The notes: generated from the sequence alone by a model not told the origin. Positions 38,822-48,142 are shown, counted from the first letter of the stretch. The stretch: DNA of 64,000 nucleotides from Cupriavidus pinatubonensis (GCF_019602855.1 NZ_CP080767.1:2852001-2916000); one strand, 5' to 3'. Program-made: numbers and translations.

Positions 38822-39257
38822 TGCGGCGTGGTTTATGCGGCGGGTTTAAGCGAAAGGAGGGCCGTGTTTTCCGCTCAATGCGCGAGGGCATCCGGCGGCG
38901 GGCCAACATGGCATTCTACCATGCGCGCGGACCCGCCTCCGACCCCCTGCGCCAGCCCGACAAACCCGCCCGCGCGCCTCTCGGCCAAACCCGCAAAGCC
39001 TGATGCCACAAGGCTTTGCGGGTAGTTCAAGACCCATGTTGCACAAACACCACAGGCCCAAAAGGGGTTGATTGAATCGAATATATTTACTTCTTAGGAA
39101 ACGAGCCTTGTGGCACAATTCCCCAGCGAAGAGCCAGACATTGTTCGAAGTGGAGCATACACCACATCGAGAATGTTATACTCCGAAGAATGTATGACTT
39201 GTTTTCGTCCATTTGCTCGCAGTAACCCTGCGGTGATCTCATCCTGAGAGGAGAAAT
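38822..39257. promoter_or_regulatory. gyrA/ompA divergent intergenic region
   Basis: A 436-base region without a gene. It holds a perfect 13-bp hairpin (38989-39001 with 39011-39023), a distal element complementary to its loop and inner stem (39105-39116), an AT-rich patch (about 39067-39100) and the likely ompA promoter (TATACT at 39177-39182). Promoters for gyrA are expected here but none could be fixed by eye. Confidence 0.6.
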
Positions 39258-39914
39258 ATGAAAAAATTTGCCAAGCTCGCGCTCGTTGCAGCTACCGCAG
39301 TAATGGCTGCATCCGCTCAAGCCCAGTCCGTCCCCTATGAAAAGAAGGCCGTGAATGACAACTGGGGCAACGGTACGAGCGAGTACGTGTGGAAGAATGG
39401 CACGAACGAGCTCTGCTGGCGCGACAGCTCCTGGACCCCGGCTACCGCCAACGCCCTGTGCGACGGCGCGCTGGCCCCGGCCGCTGCTCCGGCACCGGCA
39501 CCGGCACCGGTGGCTCCGCCGGTCGTCTCCAGCGAGAAGGTCACTTTCGCAGCTGACACCCTGTTCGACTTCGACAAGGCTGTCCTGAAGCCGGAAGGCA
39601 AGGCCAAGCTGGACGATCTGGTCTCGAAGCTGCAAGGCATCACCCTGGAAGTCATCATCGCCGTTGGCCACACCGACTCGTTCGGTTCGGACAAGTACAA
39701 CGATCGCCTGTCGATCCGTCGTGCTGAGTCGGTCAAGGCTTACCTGGTGAGCAAGGGCGTTGAAGCCAACCGCGTCTACACCGAAGGCAAGGGCAAGCGC
39801 CAGCTGAAGGTCGATCCGAAGTCGTGCAAGGGCAACCGCACCGCCCAGATCGCCTGCCAGCAGCCGAACCGCCGCGTGGAAGTCGAAGTGGTCGGCACCC
39901 GCAGCGCACGTTAA
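39258..39914 (+). CDS. OmpA family outer membrane protein
   Basis: A 218-residue protein: Sec signal peptide ([20 protein letters not shown], cleavage after AQAQ), a short N-terminal domain with two Cys (about residues 53 and 69, possibly a disulfide), an Ala/Pro linker ([16 protein letters not shown]) and a C-terminal OmpA/MotB peptidoglycan-binding domain ([49 protein letters not shown]). It links the outer membrane or periplasm to the cell wall. It lacks an 8-strand barrel. A GAGAGGAG ribosome-binding site and a strong terminator frame the gene, which looks like a highly expressed single-gene transcript. Confidence 0.93.
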   Translation: MKKFAKLALVAATAVMAASAQAQSVPYEKKAVNDNWGNGTSEYVWKNGTNELCWRDSSWTPATANALCDGALAPAAAPAPAPAPVAPPVVSSEKVTFAADTLFDFDKAVLKPEGKAKLDDLVSKLQGITLEVIIAVGHTDSFGSDKYNDRLSIRRAESVKAYLVSKGVEANRVYTEGKGKRQLKVDPKSCKGNRTAQIACQQPNRRVEVEVVGTRSAR

Positions 39915-39936
39915 TCGGATTCTTTCCGATGCAGGA

Positions 39937-39970
39937 AAGCCCAGCGCAAGCTGGGCTTTTTTTTTTGGTA
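39937..39970 (+). terminator. intrinsic terminator after the OmpA gene
   Basis: The stem AAAGCCCAGC/GCTGGGCTTT with a 4-base loop is followed by an uninterrupted run of ten T. Confidence 0.95.
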
Positions 39971-40033
39971 CAGTGGCCAGACACCCTCCTATCTGCCGGC
40001 TCAGGCACTTCGTCCGTACCGGCACTGCAAACC

Positions 40034-40783
40034 ATGACGTCGCCTTCGCAAGTCCTGCCGGCCTCCGCTGGCAAACCCACCGGCCCCAATGCCGACCCCA
40101 AGGAAATCGACAAGTTCAGCGAACTGGCCCACCACTGGTGGGACCCGAACAGCGAGTTCAAGCCGCTGCACGACCTGAATCCGCTGAGGCTCGGTTGGAT
40201 TGACGGCATTGCCGGACTGGCCGGTAAGAAAGTTGTGGATATCGGCTGCGGTGGCGGCATCCTGTCCGAGAGTATGGCGCGCCTTGGCGCAAATGTGCGT
40301 GGAATTGACCTCTCGACGAAGGCGCTTCGGGTGGCCGACCTGCACAGCCTCGAGTCCGGCGTTGCCGTCAACTACGAGGAGATCGCCGCGGAAGCGCTGG
40401 CGGCGCGCGAACCGGGCAGCGTGGATGTCGTAACTTGCATGGAAATGCTTGAACATGTGCCCGATCCCGAGTCGATCGTCCAGGCGTGCGCGACGCTAGT
40501 CCGCCCGGGCGGCCATGTCTTCGTCTCGACGATCAACCGCAACCTTAAGGCGTATCTGATGGCCGTCGTGGGCGCCGAGTACATCCTTCAAATGCTGCCG
40601 CGTGGCACGCACGACTACGAGAAATTCATCACGCCATCGGAAATGGCGCGATTTGCCCGCAATGCCGGACTAGATCTCGTGGAAATGCGCGGCATGACCT
40701 ATAACCCGCTGTCGCAGATTTATTCACTGAGCCGTGATACGGACGTCAATTACATGATGGCGTTTCGCCGGGTTGCAGAATGA
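40034..40783 (+). CDS. ubiG: 3-demethylubiquinone-9 3-methyltransferase / 2-polyprenyl-6-hydroxyphenol methylase
   Basis: A 249-residue SAM-dependent O-methyltransferase acting twice in ubiquinone synthesis. Family features: [20 protein letters not shown] near the start, the SAM-binding motif [20 protein letters not shown] and the later [19 protein letters not shown]. The start at 40034 was chosen from the family; the ATG overlaps gph at the 3' end (ATGATGA), so the two are coupled. The pair ubiG-gph is common in proteobacteria. Confidence 0.95.
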   Translation: MTSPSQVLPASAGKPTGPNADPKEIDKFSELAHHWWDPNSEFKPLHDLNPLRLGWIDGIAGLAGKKVVDIGCGGGILSESMARLGANVRGIDLSTKALRVADLHSLESGVAVNYEEIAAEALAAREPGSVDVVTCMEMLEHVPDPESIVQACATLVRPGGHVFVSTINRNLKAYLMAVVGAEYILQMLPRGTHDYEKFITPSEMARFARNAGLDLVEMRGMTYNPLSQIYSLSRDTDVNYMMAFRRVAE

Positions 40784-41445
40784 TGACTGGAATCGACGCC
40801 GTGTTTTTCGATCTCGACGGGACGCTCGCCGACACCGCTCCGGATCTTGCCGCAGCTGCCAACCGGCTGGTCGTCGAGCATGGTGGCTCGCCTGTTGCCT
40901 ATGAAAAGCTGCGCCCCGTGGCGTCGCATGGCGCGCGCGGCCTGCTGGGCGCTGCATTCGGCAAGCACCCGGACGATCCGGACTTCCCTGCGCTGCGCGA
41001 CCTGTTTCTCGACTACTACGAAGCCGATATCGCCGTGCATACTCGGCTGTTCGACGGCATGCCGCAGGTACTCGATGCGCTGGAAGGTGCAGGCATCCGC
41101 TGGGGCATTGTGACCAACAAGATCGCCAGATTCACCGTGCCGCTCGTGACCGCGATCGGGCTGGCGCCGCGCGCGTCAGCCGTGGTCAGCGGGGATACGA
41201 CGCCCCATGCCAAGCCACATCCGGCTCCGCTGCTCCGTGCCGCAGAACTCAGTGGCGTATCGCCTAAGCGTTGCGTGTATGTGGGCGATGACTTGCGCGA
41301 TATCCAGGCGGGCAAGGCAGCGGGCATGCTCACGGTCACGGCCGCGTACGGGTACTGCGGCGAAGGCGAACCGCCGGAGACCTGGGGCGCCGACTACCTC
41401 GTGCGCCACCCTGCCGAGTTGATTCCGCTGCTCATGCCGGACTGA
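40780..41445 (+). CDS. gph: phosphoglycolate phosphatase (HAD superfamily)
   Basis: A 221-residue HAD-family phosphatase that removes 2-phosphoglycolate. Motif I is [15 protein letters not shown] (nucleophile Asp), motif II/III are [11 protein letters not shown] and the [12 protein letters not shown]ys, and motif IV is [18 protein letters not shown]. It overlaps the end of ubiG by 4 bases. HAD specificity cannot be fixed by sequence alone; context with ubiG supports Gph. Confidence 0.88.
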   Translation: MMTGIDAVFFDLDGTLADTAPDLAAAANRLVVEHGGSPVAYEKLRPVASHGARGLLGAAFGKHPDDPDFPALRDLFLDYYEADIAVHTRLFDGMPQVLDALEGAGIRWGIVTNKIARFTVPLVTAIGLAPRASAVVSGDTTPHAKPHPAPLLRAAELSGVSPKRCVYVGDDLRDIQAGKAAGMLTVTAAYGYCGEGEPPETWGADYLVRHPAELIPLLMPD

Positions 41446-41500
41446 TCGCCCTCTGCAAGCAAAAACGGAACCCGGCGCGGCAACTTGCGTCCAACCCGGG

Positions 41501-41506
41501 TACAAT
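41501..41506 (+). promoter_or_regulatory. ssrA: ssrA -10 promoter element
   Basis: TACAAT lies 16 bases before the mature tmRNA 5' end, a plausible -10 box. No good -35 hexamer is visible at 17 bases. Confidence 0.5.
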
Positions 41507-41522
41507 CCGTCTTCTCATCACT

Positions 41523-41882
41523 GGGGCCGACCTGGTTTCGACGTGGGTTGCGAAGCAGTGGAGGGCATACCGAGGACCCGTCACCTCGTTAATCAATGGG
41601 AATGCAATAACTGCTAACGACGAACGTTACGCACTGGCAGCCTAAGGGCCGCCGTCCTCGCACTGGCTCGCTGACGGGCTAGGGTTCGCAAGAACCAGCG
41701 AGGTCATTTACGTCAGATAAGCCCCGTCGGTGTCACGACTGCGGGGACGAAAACCAAGTGACTCGCCGTCGTAGAGCGTGTTCGTCCGCGATGCGGCGGT
41801 TAAATCAAATGACAGAACTAAGTATGTAGAACTCTCTGTGGAGGGCTTGCGGACGCGGGTTCGATTCCCGCCGGCTCCACCA
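41523..41882 (+). ncRNA. ssrA: transfer-messenger RNA (tmRNA)
   Basis: About 360 bases. The acceptor stem is GGGGCCG (41523-41529) paired with CGGCTCC (41872-41878), followed by A and CCA (41880-41882). The T arm GGGTTCGATTCCC is present near the 3' end. The mRNA-like part encodes the tag ANDERYALAA (41613-41642) and then TAA, the usual betaproteobacterial tag. It rescues stalled ribosomes with SmpB. No integrase is adjacent, so the common integration site at its 3' end is unoccupied here. Confidence 0.98.
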
Positions 41883-41895
41883 GTATTTCCGAATA

Positions 41896-41922
41896 CCCAG
41901 CCTGCACAGGCTGGGTTTTTTC
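41896..41922 (+). terminator. intrinsic terminator after ssrA
   Basis: The stem CCCAGCC/GGCTGGG with a 6-base loop is followed by TTTTTTCTT, 13 bases after the tmRNA 3' end. Confidence 0.9.
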
Positions 41923-42004
41923 TTGCCTCCGCTATTCTCCGCATGCGTTGGCCGCTCGTCCGGCAACTACAATACCGTCCTGCAGCCTGCCCCGTCGCCT
42001 AGCC

Positions 42005-42406
42005 ATGTCCGACTATCCCCGCTTCACCATCAACCGCGCCCTGGTCGCGATCGTTCCCGAGCAGCCGTTTCTGGACTGGATTCAGGCTGTAGATCCGGAG
42101 CCCGTGCCGAACCTGACACTCGAGCACATTCGGGAGGACCAGAGCGTTTTCCTGCTGCCCGAGGAAATTGCGGACACCACCGACAACGCCCGGCATTGGG
42201 TGGAGAAGCGCTGGCGCGGTTTCTTCGAATTCATGCTCGCCGAGTGGTTCGACGAGTCACTGTGGCCCGAGACGCTGTCGCTGCAGATGTTCCGCGAATG
42301 GTTCAGCGTGCACTATCACTCGTCGGTCTTCGACATGGTCCCCGACATCCCGCTGATGCATGACGACATGGACGAAGACGACGACGGCGAGGAACTGCTG
42401 CACTGA
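42005..42406 (+). CDS. conserved hypothetical protein with acidic tail
   Basis: A 133-residue protein of unknown function. It begins MSDYPRFTINRALVAIVPEQ, has a central Trp/Phe-rich segment (HWVEKRWRGFFEFMLAEWF) and ends in an acidic stretch (HDDMDEDDDGEELLH). No signal peptide or membrane helix is visible, so it is probably cytoplasmic. The start at 42005 was chosen for the hydrophilic N-terminus; an earlier ATG at 41948 gives a tail read from the tmRNA-terminator side. It follows ssrA and converges with the cyanophycin-associated genes. Confidence 0.7.
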   Translation: MSDYPRFTINRALVAIVPEQPFLDWIQAVDPEPVPNLTLEHIREDQSVFLLPEEIADTTDNARHWVEKRWRGFFEFMLAEWFDESLWPETLSLQMFREWFSVHYHSSVFDMVPDIPLMHDDMDEDDDGEELLH

Positions 42407-42434
42407 GGCAGCAGCCCCGTCCCAACGCAACCGG

Positions 42435-42938
42435 TCAGAGGAAGCGGTCCAGAATCTTGCGGCTGGCCCGGTCCAGCGCCATCAGGTCGCGGATCAGGTA
42501 GTGGATGCCGTGGCTGTCTGAAATCAGCAGCGTGGTGCCCGCCAGGCGGCGGATATCTTCCTCGCCGCGCAGCACCAGCGTGGTCTGGCCGCGGTCGGTC
42601 TGAACGGTCCACTCGCTCGGCGTGGCGAACGTCGACACGCCGACGATGCGTTGGATTTCCGGCATGAACTCGCGCGCAGCCAGTTCTTCTTCCACCATGG
42701 CGCGTTGCGGCGCGGGCAGCCGATCGAGCCGCGGAATCCAGGCCAGTTCATGGCCATCGGTGCTCATCATGCCGATGCCATCATCGGGCGCGCCGATCGG
42801 GAATGCACGCACGGGAACCACGCCCTCATGCGCCGTGCCATCGCCAAGTGTCAGCACCAGGCGGCCGAAGCCATTGCGGGTCAGCGTGAATTCCGTGTCG
42901 GGCATGTCAGCCGCTTGTAGATTGGCATCATTGAGCAT
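42435..42938 (-). CDS. DUF1854 protein (cyanophycin metabolism-associated)
   Basis: A 167-residue protein of the DUF1854 family, which occurs next to cyanophycin synthetase and a dedicated ABC transporter in betaproteobacteria. It shows FTLTRNGFGRLVLTLGDG, VVPVRAFPIGAPDDGIGMMS and RDLMALDRASRKILDRFL. No catalytic motif, signal or membrane helix is visible. Its start overlaps the end of the ABC transporter gene by 11 bases, so it is translated coupled to it. Its role is unknown; a partner of the exporter or of polymer handling is inferred from context. Confidence 0.88.
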   Translation of the reverse strand: MLNDANLQAADMPDTEFTLTRNGFGRLVLTLGDGTAHEGVVPVRAFPIGAPDDGIGMMSTDGHELAWIPRLDRLPAPQRAMVEEELAAREFMPEIQRIVGVSTFATPSEWTVQTDRGQTTLVLRGEEDIRRLAGTTLLISDSHGIHYLIRDLMALDRASRKILDRFL

Positions 42939-45234
42939 TGGCAGCCTCCGCTTCCCTCGCAAGCACCTCGCTTTCGCTCTCGGTGTCGTCGTCCTCGGTA
43001 TCCACATTGCGCGCCTGCGCCTGGTATAGCTTGTAGTAGGCGCCCTCTTTCGCCAGCAGTTCGTCGTGACCGCCGACTTCGACGATCTTGCCGCGGTCCA
43101 TCACCACGAGGCGATCGGCCTTGCGCAGCGTCGAAAGCCGGTGCGCGATCGCGATAGTGGTCCGTCCCTGCACGAGATTGTCGAGCGCCTTCTGGATTTC
43201 CTTCTCCGTCTGCGTGTCGACCGACGACGTGGCCTCGTCCATGATCAGGATGCGCGGATTGATCAGCAGCGCGCGCGCGATCGAAATACGCTGGCGCTCG
43301 CCGCCGGACAGCGCCTGTCCGCGTTCGCCGACCAGCGAGTCATAGCCGTGCGGCAGGCGCAGGATGAACTCATGCGCGTGCGCGGCGCGCGCGGCCGCGA
43401 CGATTTCCTCGCGTGTGGCATCGGGCTTGCCGTAAGCAATATTCTCGGCGATCGTGCCGAAGAACAGGAACGGCTCCTGCAGCACCAGGCCGATATGGCG
43501 ACGGTATTCCGACACCGGCAGCGAGCGGATGTCGATGCCGTCGACACGGATCGCGCCTTCGGACACGTCATAGAAGCGGCAGATCAGGTTGACGAGCGTG
43601 CTCTTGCCCGAGCCGCTGTGACCCACCAGGCCAATCATCTCGCCCGGCGCGATCGACAGATCCAGCCCGCGAATCACCGCGCGGTTACCGTAGCGGAAAC
43701 CGAGGTCGCGCATTTCGATGGCGCCCTCTACCTTGTCCAGCTTTGCCGGCCGCACGGGCTCAGGCACGCTTGATACGTGGTCGAGAATATCGAAGATCCG
43801 CTTCGCGCCGGCCGCGGCCTTCTGCGTGACCGAGACGATGCGGCTCATCGAATCGAGCCGCGTATAAAAGCGGCTGATGTACGTGAGGAAGGCCACCAGC
43901 ACACCGACCGTAATGGCGCTGTGCGACACCTGCCAGATGCCGAACACCCACACCACGAGCAGGCCGATTTCCGTGAGCAGCGTGACGGTCGGCGTGAACA
44001 GCGACCACACCGCATTCACGCGATCGTTGATGGCAAGGTTGTGCTTGTTGGCTTCGCGGAAGCGCGCGACTTCTCGCTTTTCCTGCGCAAACGCCTTGAC
44101 CACGCGGATGCCGGGAATCGTGTCGGCCAGCACATTGGTGATCTCCGACCAGATCCGGTCGATCTTCTCGAAGCCATGGCGCAGCTTGTCGCGCACAAGG
44201 TGGATCATCCAGGCGATGAACGGTAGCGGCACCAGCGTCACGAGCGCGAGCCACGGGTTGATCGACACCAGGATCAACGCGGTCATCACGATCATCAGCA
44301 CGTCGGTCGCGAAGTCGAGCAGGTGCAGCGACAGGAAGACGCAGATGCGGTCACTTTCCGAGCCAATGCGCGCCATCAGGTCGCCCGTACGCTTGCCGCC
44401 GAAATACTCGAGTGACAGCTTCAGCAGATGCTCGTAAGTGGTAGTGCGAAGATCCGCGCCGATGCGTTCCGACACGCGCGCCAGCAGGTAGGTGCGCGCC
44501 CAGCCCAGGCTCCATGCCACCAGCGCCGCACCGAGCAGCCCGGCGAGGTACAGGCGCACCAGGTCGTAGTTGATCGGCACGCCGTTCTGAAACGGGATCA
44601 GCACCTTGTCCATCAGCGGCATGGTCAGGTAAGGCGGTACCAGCGTGGCCGCGGTGGACAGCAGCGTCAGCATGAAGCCAGTGAGCAATTCCCAGCGGTA
44701 CGGGCGTGCAAAACGCCACAGGCGCAGAAGTGCCCATGTCGACGACGGGGTTTCCAGCTCGCGGCTGCACTGCGGGCATTCTTCCTCGCCCGGTGGCAAC
44801 GGTGCCTTGCACGTGGGGCACAGCACTTCGCCGTCATCCTCGGGGACCATGGAAGGGGCCGTATCGCGGCGTGCTTCGAACTGATCCACCAGCCGCAGCG
44901 CGGCGGGATTGTAACCAAGCGTGTAGCGCCAGCTGCCGAGCCGGCCCGCGGCATCGCACAGTTCGAGGGTGCCAACGCCGGCGTGGTCGGTATGGGTCAG
45001 GCGCAGGCCCGGCTCGATGGCCCATTCCCGCACACTTTTTTCACCGGGAGCGCGGGCCAGGAGCCGCCGGTCCGTCACAACCAGCCACCCTTGGGTAAAA
45101 TGCAGCCTCGCGTCGAGGTCGAGTTCCAGTCCAGCCAGAACGGTCTCGCCGGGACGAAGCGTCGCGCCGGCTTCGGCACGCCACGGCTCATCCGGGGCGA
45201 GGCTTTGAGAGACAGGCAGGGAAGACTGGGTCAT
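42928..45234 (-). CDS. ABC exporter with N-terminal zinc ribbon (cyanophycin-associated)
   Basis: A 768-residue half-transporter. Residues about 1-135 are an extra N-terminal region (a beta-rich, PH-like segment: LHFTQGWLVVTDRRLLARA), followed by a zinc ribbon CPTCKAPLPPGEEECPQC (about 139-156), a six-helix ABC exporter membrane domain (about 175-470) and an ATPase: Walker A GLVGHSGSGKST, signature LSGGERQRISIARAL, Walker B RILIMDEATSSVD. The C-terminus is acidic (NVDTEDDDTESESE). It is divergent from cphA. The substrate is unknown; cyanophycin peptides, an assembly lipid or another molecule are all possible. Confidence 0.9.
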   Translation of the reverse strand: MTQSSLPVSQSLAPDEPWRAEAGATLRPGETVLAGLELDLDARLHFTQGWLVVTDRRLLARAPGEKSVREWAIEPGLRLTHTDHAGVGTLELCDAAGRLGSWRYTLGYNPAALRLVDQFEARRDTAPSMVPEDDGEVLCPTCKAPLPPGEEECPQCSRELETPSSTWALLRLWRFARPYRWELLTGFMLTLLSTAATLVPPYLTMPLMDKVLIPFQNGVPINYDLVRLYLAGLLGAALVAWSLGWARTYLLARVSERIGADLRTTTYEHLLKLSLEYFGGKRTGDLMARIGSESDRICVFLSLHLLDFATDVLMIVMTALILVSINPWLALVTLVPLPFIAWMIHLVRDKLRHGFEKIDRIWSEITNVLADTIPGIRVVKAFAQEKREVARFREANKHNLAINDRVNAVWSLFTPTVTLLTEIGLLVVWVFGIWQVSHSAITVGVLVAFLTYISRFYTRLDSMSRIVSVTQKAAAGAKRIFDILDHVSSVPEPVRPAKLDKVEGAIEMRDLGFRYGNRAVIRGLDLSIAPGEMIGLVGHSGSGKSTLVNLICRFYDVSEGAIRVDGIDIRSLPVSEYRRHIGLVLQEPFLFFGTIAENIAYGKPDATREEIVAAARAAHAHEFILRLPHGYDSLVGERGQALSGGERQRISIARALLINPRILIMDEATSSVDTQTEKEIQKALDNLVQGRTTIAIAHRLSTLRKADRLVVMDRGKIVEVGGHDELLAKEGAYYKLYQAQARNVDTEDDDTESESEVLAREAEAANAQ

Positions 45235-45476
45235 TGTCGGCGCGCCTTGCAGCGTCCAGCGGAAACGGACATAACTTGAAACAATTTAGAATGGCCGCAC
45301 TCTGGCGGCCGGCGATTTTGCCCGCAAGTATACATAACGCCAACCAGCGGGTGCTCCTGATGCATTGCACAATCGGATGTCAGCTAAAGAAGTCAACCTG
45401 ACGTATGCTGTAACGTTATTGAAAGGTTAGGCTTCCATTTCTCGGGCGGTCCCGCCCATTGCCTCAAGCTAAATCA
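45235..45476. promoter_or_regulatory. divergent control region of the cyanophycin locus
   Basis: A 242-base intergenic region between the exporter operon and cphA. It contains AT-rich patches (about 45272-45292 and 45405-45428, the latter with the palindrome TAACGTTA) that could hold divergent promoters. No classical operator was recognised. Confidence 0.45.
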
Positions 45477-48113
45477 ATGAAAAAGAAGGACATTGAGATT
45501 TTCGATGTCATGTCGCTGCGCGGCCCGAATATGTGGACATATCGGCCCGTGCTGGAGGCGTGGGTCGATATCGGGGAGCTGGAGGACTTTCCCTCCAACA
45601 CGATTCCGGGGTTCTATGAACGGCTGTCGACGTGGCTGCCCTCGCTAGTCGAGCATCGCTGCAGCATCGGCGAACGCGGCGGCTTCCTGCAGCGCCTCAA
45701 GGAAGGCACGTGGCCGGGTCATATCCTGGAACACGTGACGCTTGAGCTGCAGAACCTGGCTGGCATGCCCGGCGGCTTCGGCAAGGCGCGCGAGACCCCC
45801 ATCCGCGGCGTCTACAAGGTGATCGTGCGCGCCTGGCATGAGGAAGTCACGCGCGCCGCGCTGTTCGCGGCCCGCGACCTGGTCATGGCCGCCATCGAGG
45901 ACCGTCCGTTCGACGTGCCCGCCGCTGTGGACAACCTGCGCCGCCTGGTCGACGAGCACTGCCTCGGCCCGAGCACGGCCTGCATCGTCGATGCCGCGGA
46001 CGACCGCGACATCCCGTCGATCCGCCTGTCCGACGGCAACCTCGTGCAGCTTGGCTACGGCGCGCGCTCGCGCCGTATCTGGACGGCCGAGACCGATCGC
46101 ACCAGCGCCATCGCCGAAAGCATCTCGCGCGACAAGGACCTGACCAAGAGCCTGCTGGAATCGTGCGGCGTGCCGGTGCCGGAAGGCCGCATGGTCGAGT
46201 CGCCCGAAGACGCGTGGGAAGCCGCCGAGGACATCGGGGTGCCGGTGGTGGTCAAGCCGTACGACGGCAACCACGGCCGCGGCGTCTTCACCAACCTGAT
46301 GACGCGCGAGGAAGTCGAGACCGCCTATGCGGTAGCCATCGAGGAAGGCAGCGGGGTCATCGTCGAGCGTTTTGTGCCCGGCAACGAACACCGCCTGCTG
46401 GTAGTGGGCGGCCGCGTGGTCGCCGCCGCGATGGGCGAGACTGCGAGCGTGGTGGGCGACGGCAAGTCGACCATCGAGGAACTGATCGAACTGCAAATCA
46501 ACTCGGATCCGCGCCGTGGCAGCACCGAAGATCATCCGCTGAACCGCGTCCGCCTGGACTCGGCAGCGCGCCTGGAACTCAAGCGCCAGAACATGGATGG
46601 CGAGTCGGTACCTCCGGCAGGCAAGACCGTGCTGATCCAGCGCACCGGCAATGTGGCGTTCGACGTGACCGACCGCGTACACCCCAGCGTGGCCGCTCAT
46701 GCGGCGCTGGCTGCGCGCGTGGTCGGCCTGGACATCGCCGGCGTGGATCTGGTGGCCGAAGACATTTCGCGCCCGCTGACCGACCAGCGCGGGGCCATCG
46801 TCGAAGTCAACGCCGGCCCCGGCCTGCTCATGCACCTCAAGCCGGCCGAAGGCAGGCCGCGCCCGGTGGGCCGCGCCATCGTCGATCACCTGTTCCCCGA
46901 GGCCGACGACACGTATCCCGGCCGCATCCCCGTGGTCGGCATTACCGGCACCAACGGCAAGACCGTGGTGGCCAAGCTGGTCGCGCGCCTGCTGCAACTG
47001 TCGGGCAAGCACACCGGCCTGGCGTGCAGCGACGGCCTGTTCCTGGATCGTCGGCTGGTCCAGGGCGGCGACCGCGCCAACTGGGACGCCGGCCATCGCA
47101 TCCTGATGAACCGTGCGGTCGAAGCCGCCGTGTTCGAGAACGACAGCGGCGCCATCCTGTCCGAAGGTCTCGTCTATGACCGCTGCCAGGTTGGCGTGGT
47201 CACGAACTTCGACACGCCCGACCACATGGGCGATTACTACGTCGAAGACGAAGACCGCATGTACAACGTGCTGCGCACGCAGATCGACGTGGTCCTCAAG
47301 AACGGCGCCGCCGTGCTCAACGCGCGCGACGAGCGCGTGGTCGAAATGGCCGAGCTGTCCGACGGCGACGTGATCTTCTTCGGCCTGTCGGCAGATCTGC
47401 CGGCCATCGTCGCGCATCGCGCCAAGGGCAAGCGCGCGGTATTCGTGCGCGACGGCAAGGTCGTGCTGGCCACCGGCAACAGTGAAACGCCGCTGACCGA
47501 TGTCGCCGCGATTCCGGTGACTTATGCCGGCCGCGTGTCGTTCCAGGTCGAGAACGTGCTGGCGGCCGTCGCTACAGGCTGGGCGCTGGGCATCTCCAAT
47601 GACCTGATCCGCGCCGGCATCGTGACGTTCGACGTCGGCCAGGTCGATGTACCGGGGCGCTTCACGCAGTTCGAGCGCAATGGCGCCACGGTGATCGTGG
47701 ACGATGCGCACAACGCCCCTGCCCTGGAAGCCTTGGCCACGGCTCTGGACCGCTTCCCGGCGGAACGCCGCATGATCGTCTACGGTGCCGGCGTACAACG
47801 CCGCGACGAAGACATGGTCCGCCAGGGCAAGGTCATTGGCGCTACCTTCGACCGCGTGTTCCTGTGCGAGGACCGCAGCGTCAAGGGCGCGCTGCCCGAT
47901 GCCGAGGCGCGCGCCCTGCTCAAGCAGGGGCTGTACGAAGGCCGCCGCGTCACCAAGATCATCGACGAAGGCACGCGCCAGGACGCCATCGAAACCGCGC
48001 TCGGCCAACTGGTGGCCGGCGACCTGCTGGTTCTGCAGTGCGACGAAGGCGCCACCGCCGCCACCGTCGACCGCGTGCACCAGTGGATGGGTCAGCCCCC
48101 GCGCCGCGCCTGA
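45477..48113 (+). CDS. cphA: cyanophycin synthetase (first paralog)
   Basis: An 878-residue three-domain enzyme that makes multi-L-arginyl-poly-L-aspartate. N domain: the zincin-like H82-xx-E85-H86...E90 in GHILEHVTLELQ. ATP-grasp domain: SRDKDLTKSLLES and VPVVVKPYDGNHGRGV with K260. Mur ligase-like domain: GTNGKT at 491-496. The Mur domain departs from the canonical pattern: ENDSGAIL replaces ETARGGIL, NFDTPDHMG replaces NxGExDHLG and DDAHNAPAL replaces DYGHNPDAL. The start ATG at 45477 has no obvious ribosome-binding site. Tandem with a second copy, 29 bases downstream. Confidence 0.93.
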   Translation: MKKKDIEIFDVMSLRGPNMWTYRPVLEAWVDIGELEDFPSNTIPGFYERLSTWLPSLVEHRCSIGERGGFLQRLKEGTWPGHILEHVTLELQNLAGMPGGFGKARETPIRGVYKVIVRAWHEEVTRAALFAARDLVMAAIEDRPFDVPAAVDNLRRLVDEHCLGPSTACIVDAADDRDIPSIRLSDGNLVQLGYGARSRRIWTAETDRTSAIAESISRDKDLTKSLLESCGVPVPEGRMVESPEDAWEAAEDIGVPVVVKPYDGNHGRGVFTNLMTREEVETAYAVAIEEGSGVIVERFVPGNEHRLLVVGGRVVAAAMGETASVVGDGKSTIEELIELQINSDPRRGSTEDHPLNRVRLDSAARLELKRQNMDGESVPPAGKTVLIQRTGNVAFDVTDRVHPSVAAHAALAARVVGLDIAGVDLVAEDISRPLTDQRGAIVEVNAGPGLLMHLKPAEGRPRPVGRAIVDHLFPEADDTYPGRIPVVGITGTNGKTVVAKLVARLLQLSGKHTGLACSDGLFLDRRLVQGGDRANWDAGHRILMNRAVEAAVFENDSGAILSEGLVYDRCQVGVVTNFDTPDHMGDYYVEDEDRMYNVLRTQIDVVLKNGAAVLNARDERVVEMAELSDGDVIFFGLSADLPAIVAHRAKGKRAVFVRDGKVVLATGNSETPLTDVAAIPVTYAGRVSFQVENVLAAVATGWALGISNDLIRAGIVTFDVGQVDVPGRFTQFERNGATVIVDDAHNAPALEALATALDRFPAERRMIVYGAGVQRRDEDMVRQGKVIGATFDRVFLCEDRSVKGALPDAEARALLKQGLYEGRRVTKIIDEGTRQDAIETALGQLVAGDLLVLQCDEGATAATVDRVHQWMGQPPRRA

Positions 48114-48142
48114 CGGCCCAAGAAGAACGGATACCAGAATCT

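Noticed and set aside
41523-41882. tmRNA as the edge of an integrated island
   Set aside because: No integrase, no direct repeat of the 3' end and no change in composition on either side within the window.
45645-48080. Long minus-strand open frame of about 811 codons opposite cphA
   Set aside because: It is read antisense through a clearly coding, conserved gene; its His/Arg/Ala/Gly-rich composition is the usual result of high-GC antisense frames.
45477-48113. First cphA as a pseudogene because of altered Mur-domain motifs
   Set aside because: The frame is full length, the P-loop GTNGKT and the ATP-grasp lysine are kept, and the conserved N and DH of the Mur motif remain; divergence fits specialisation rather than decay.
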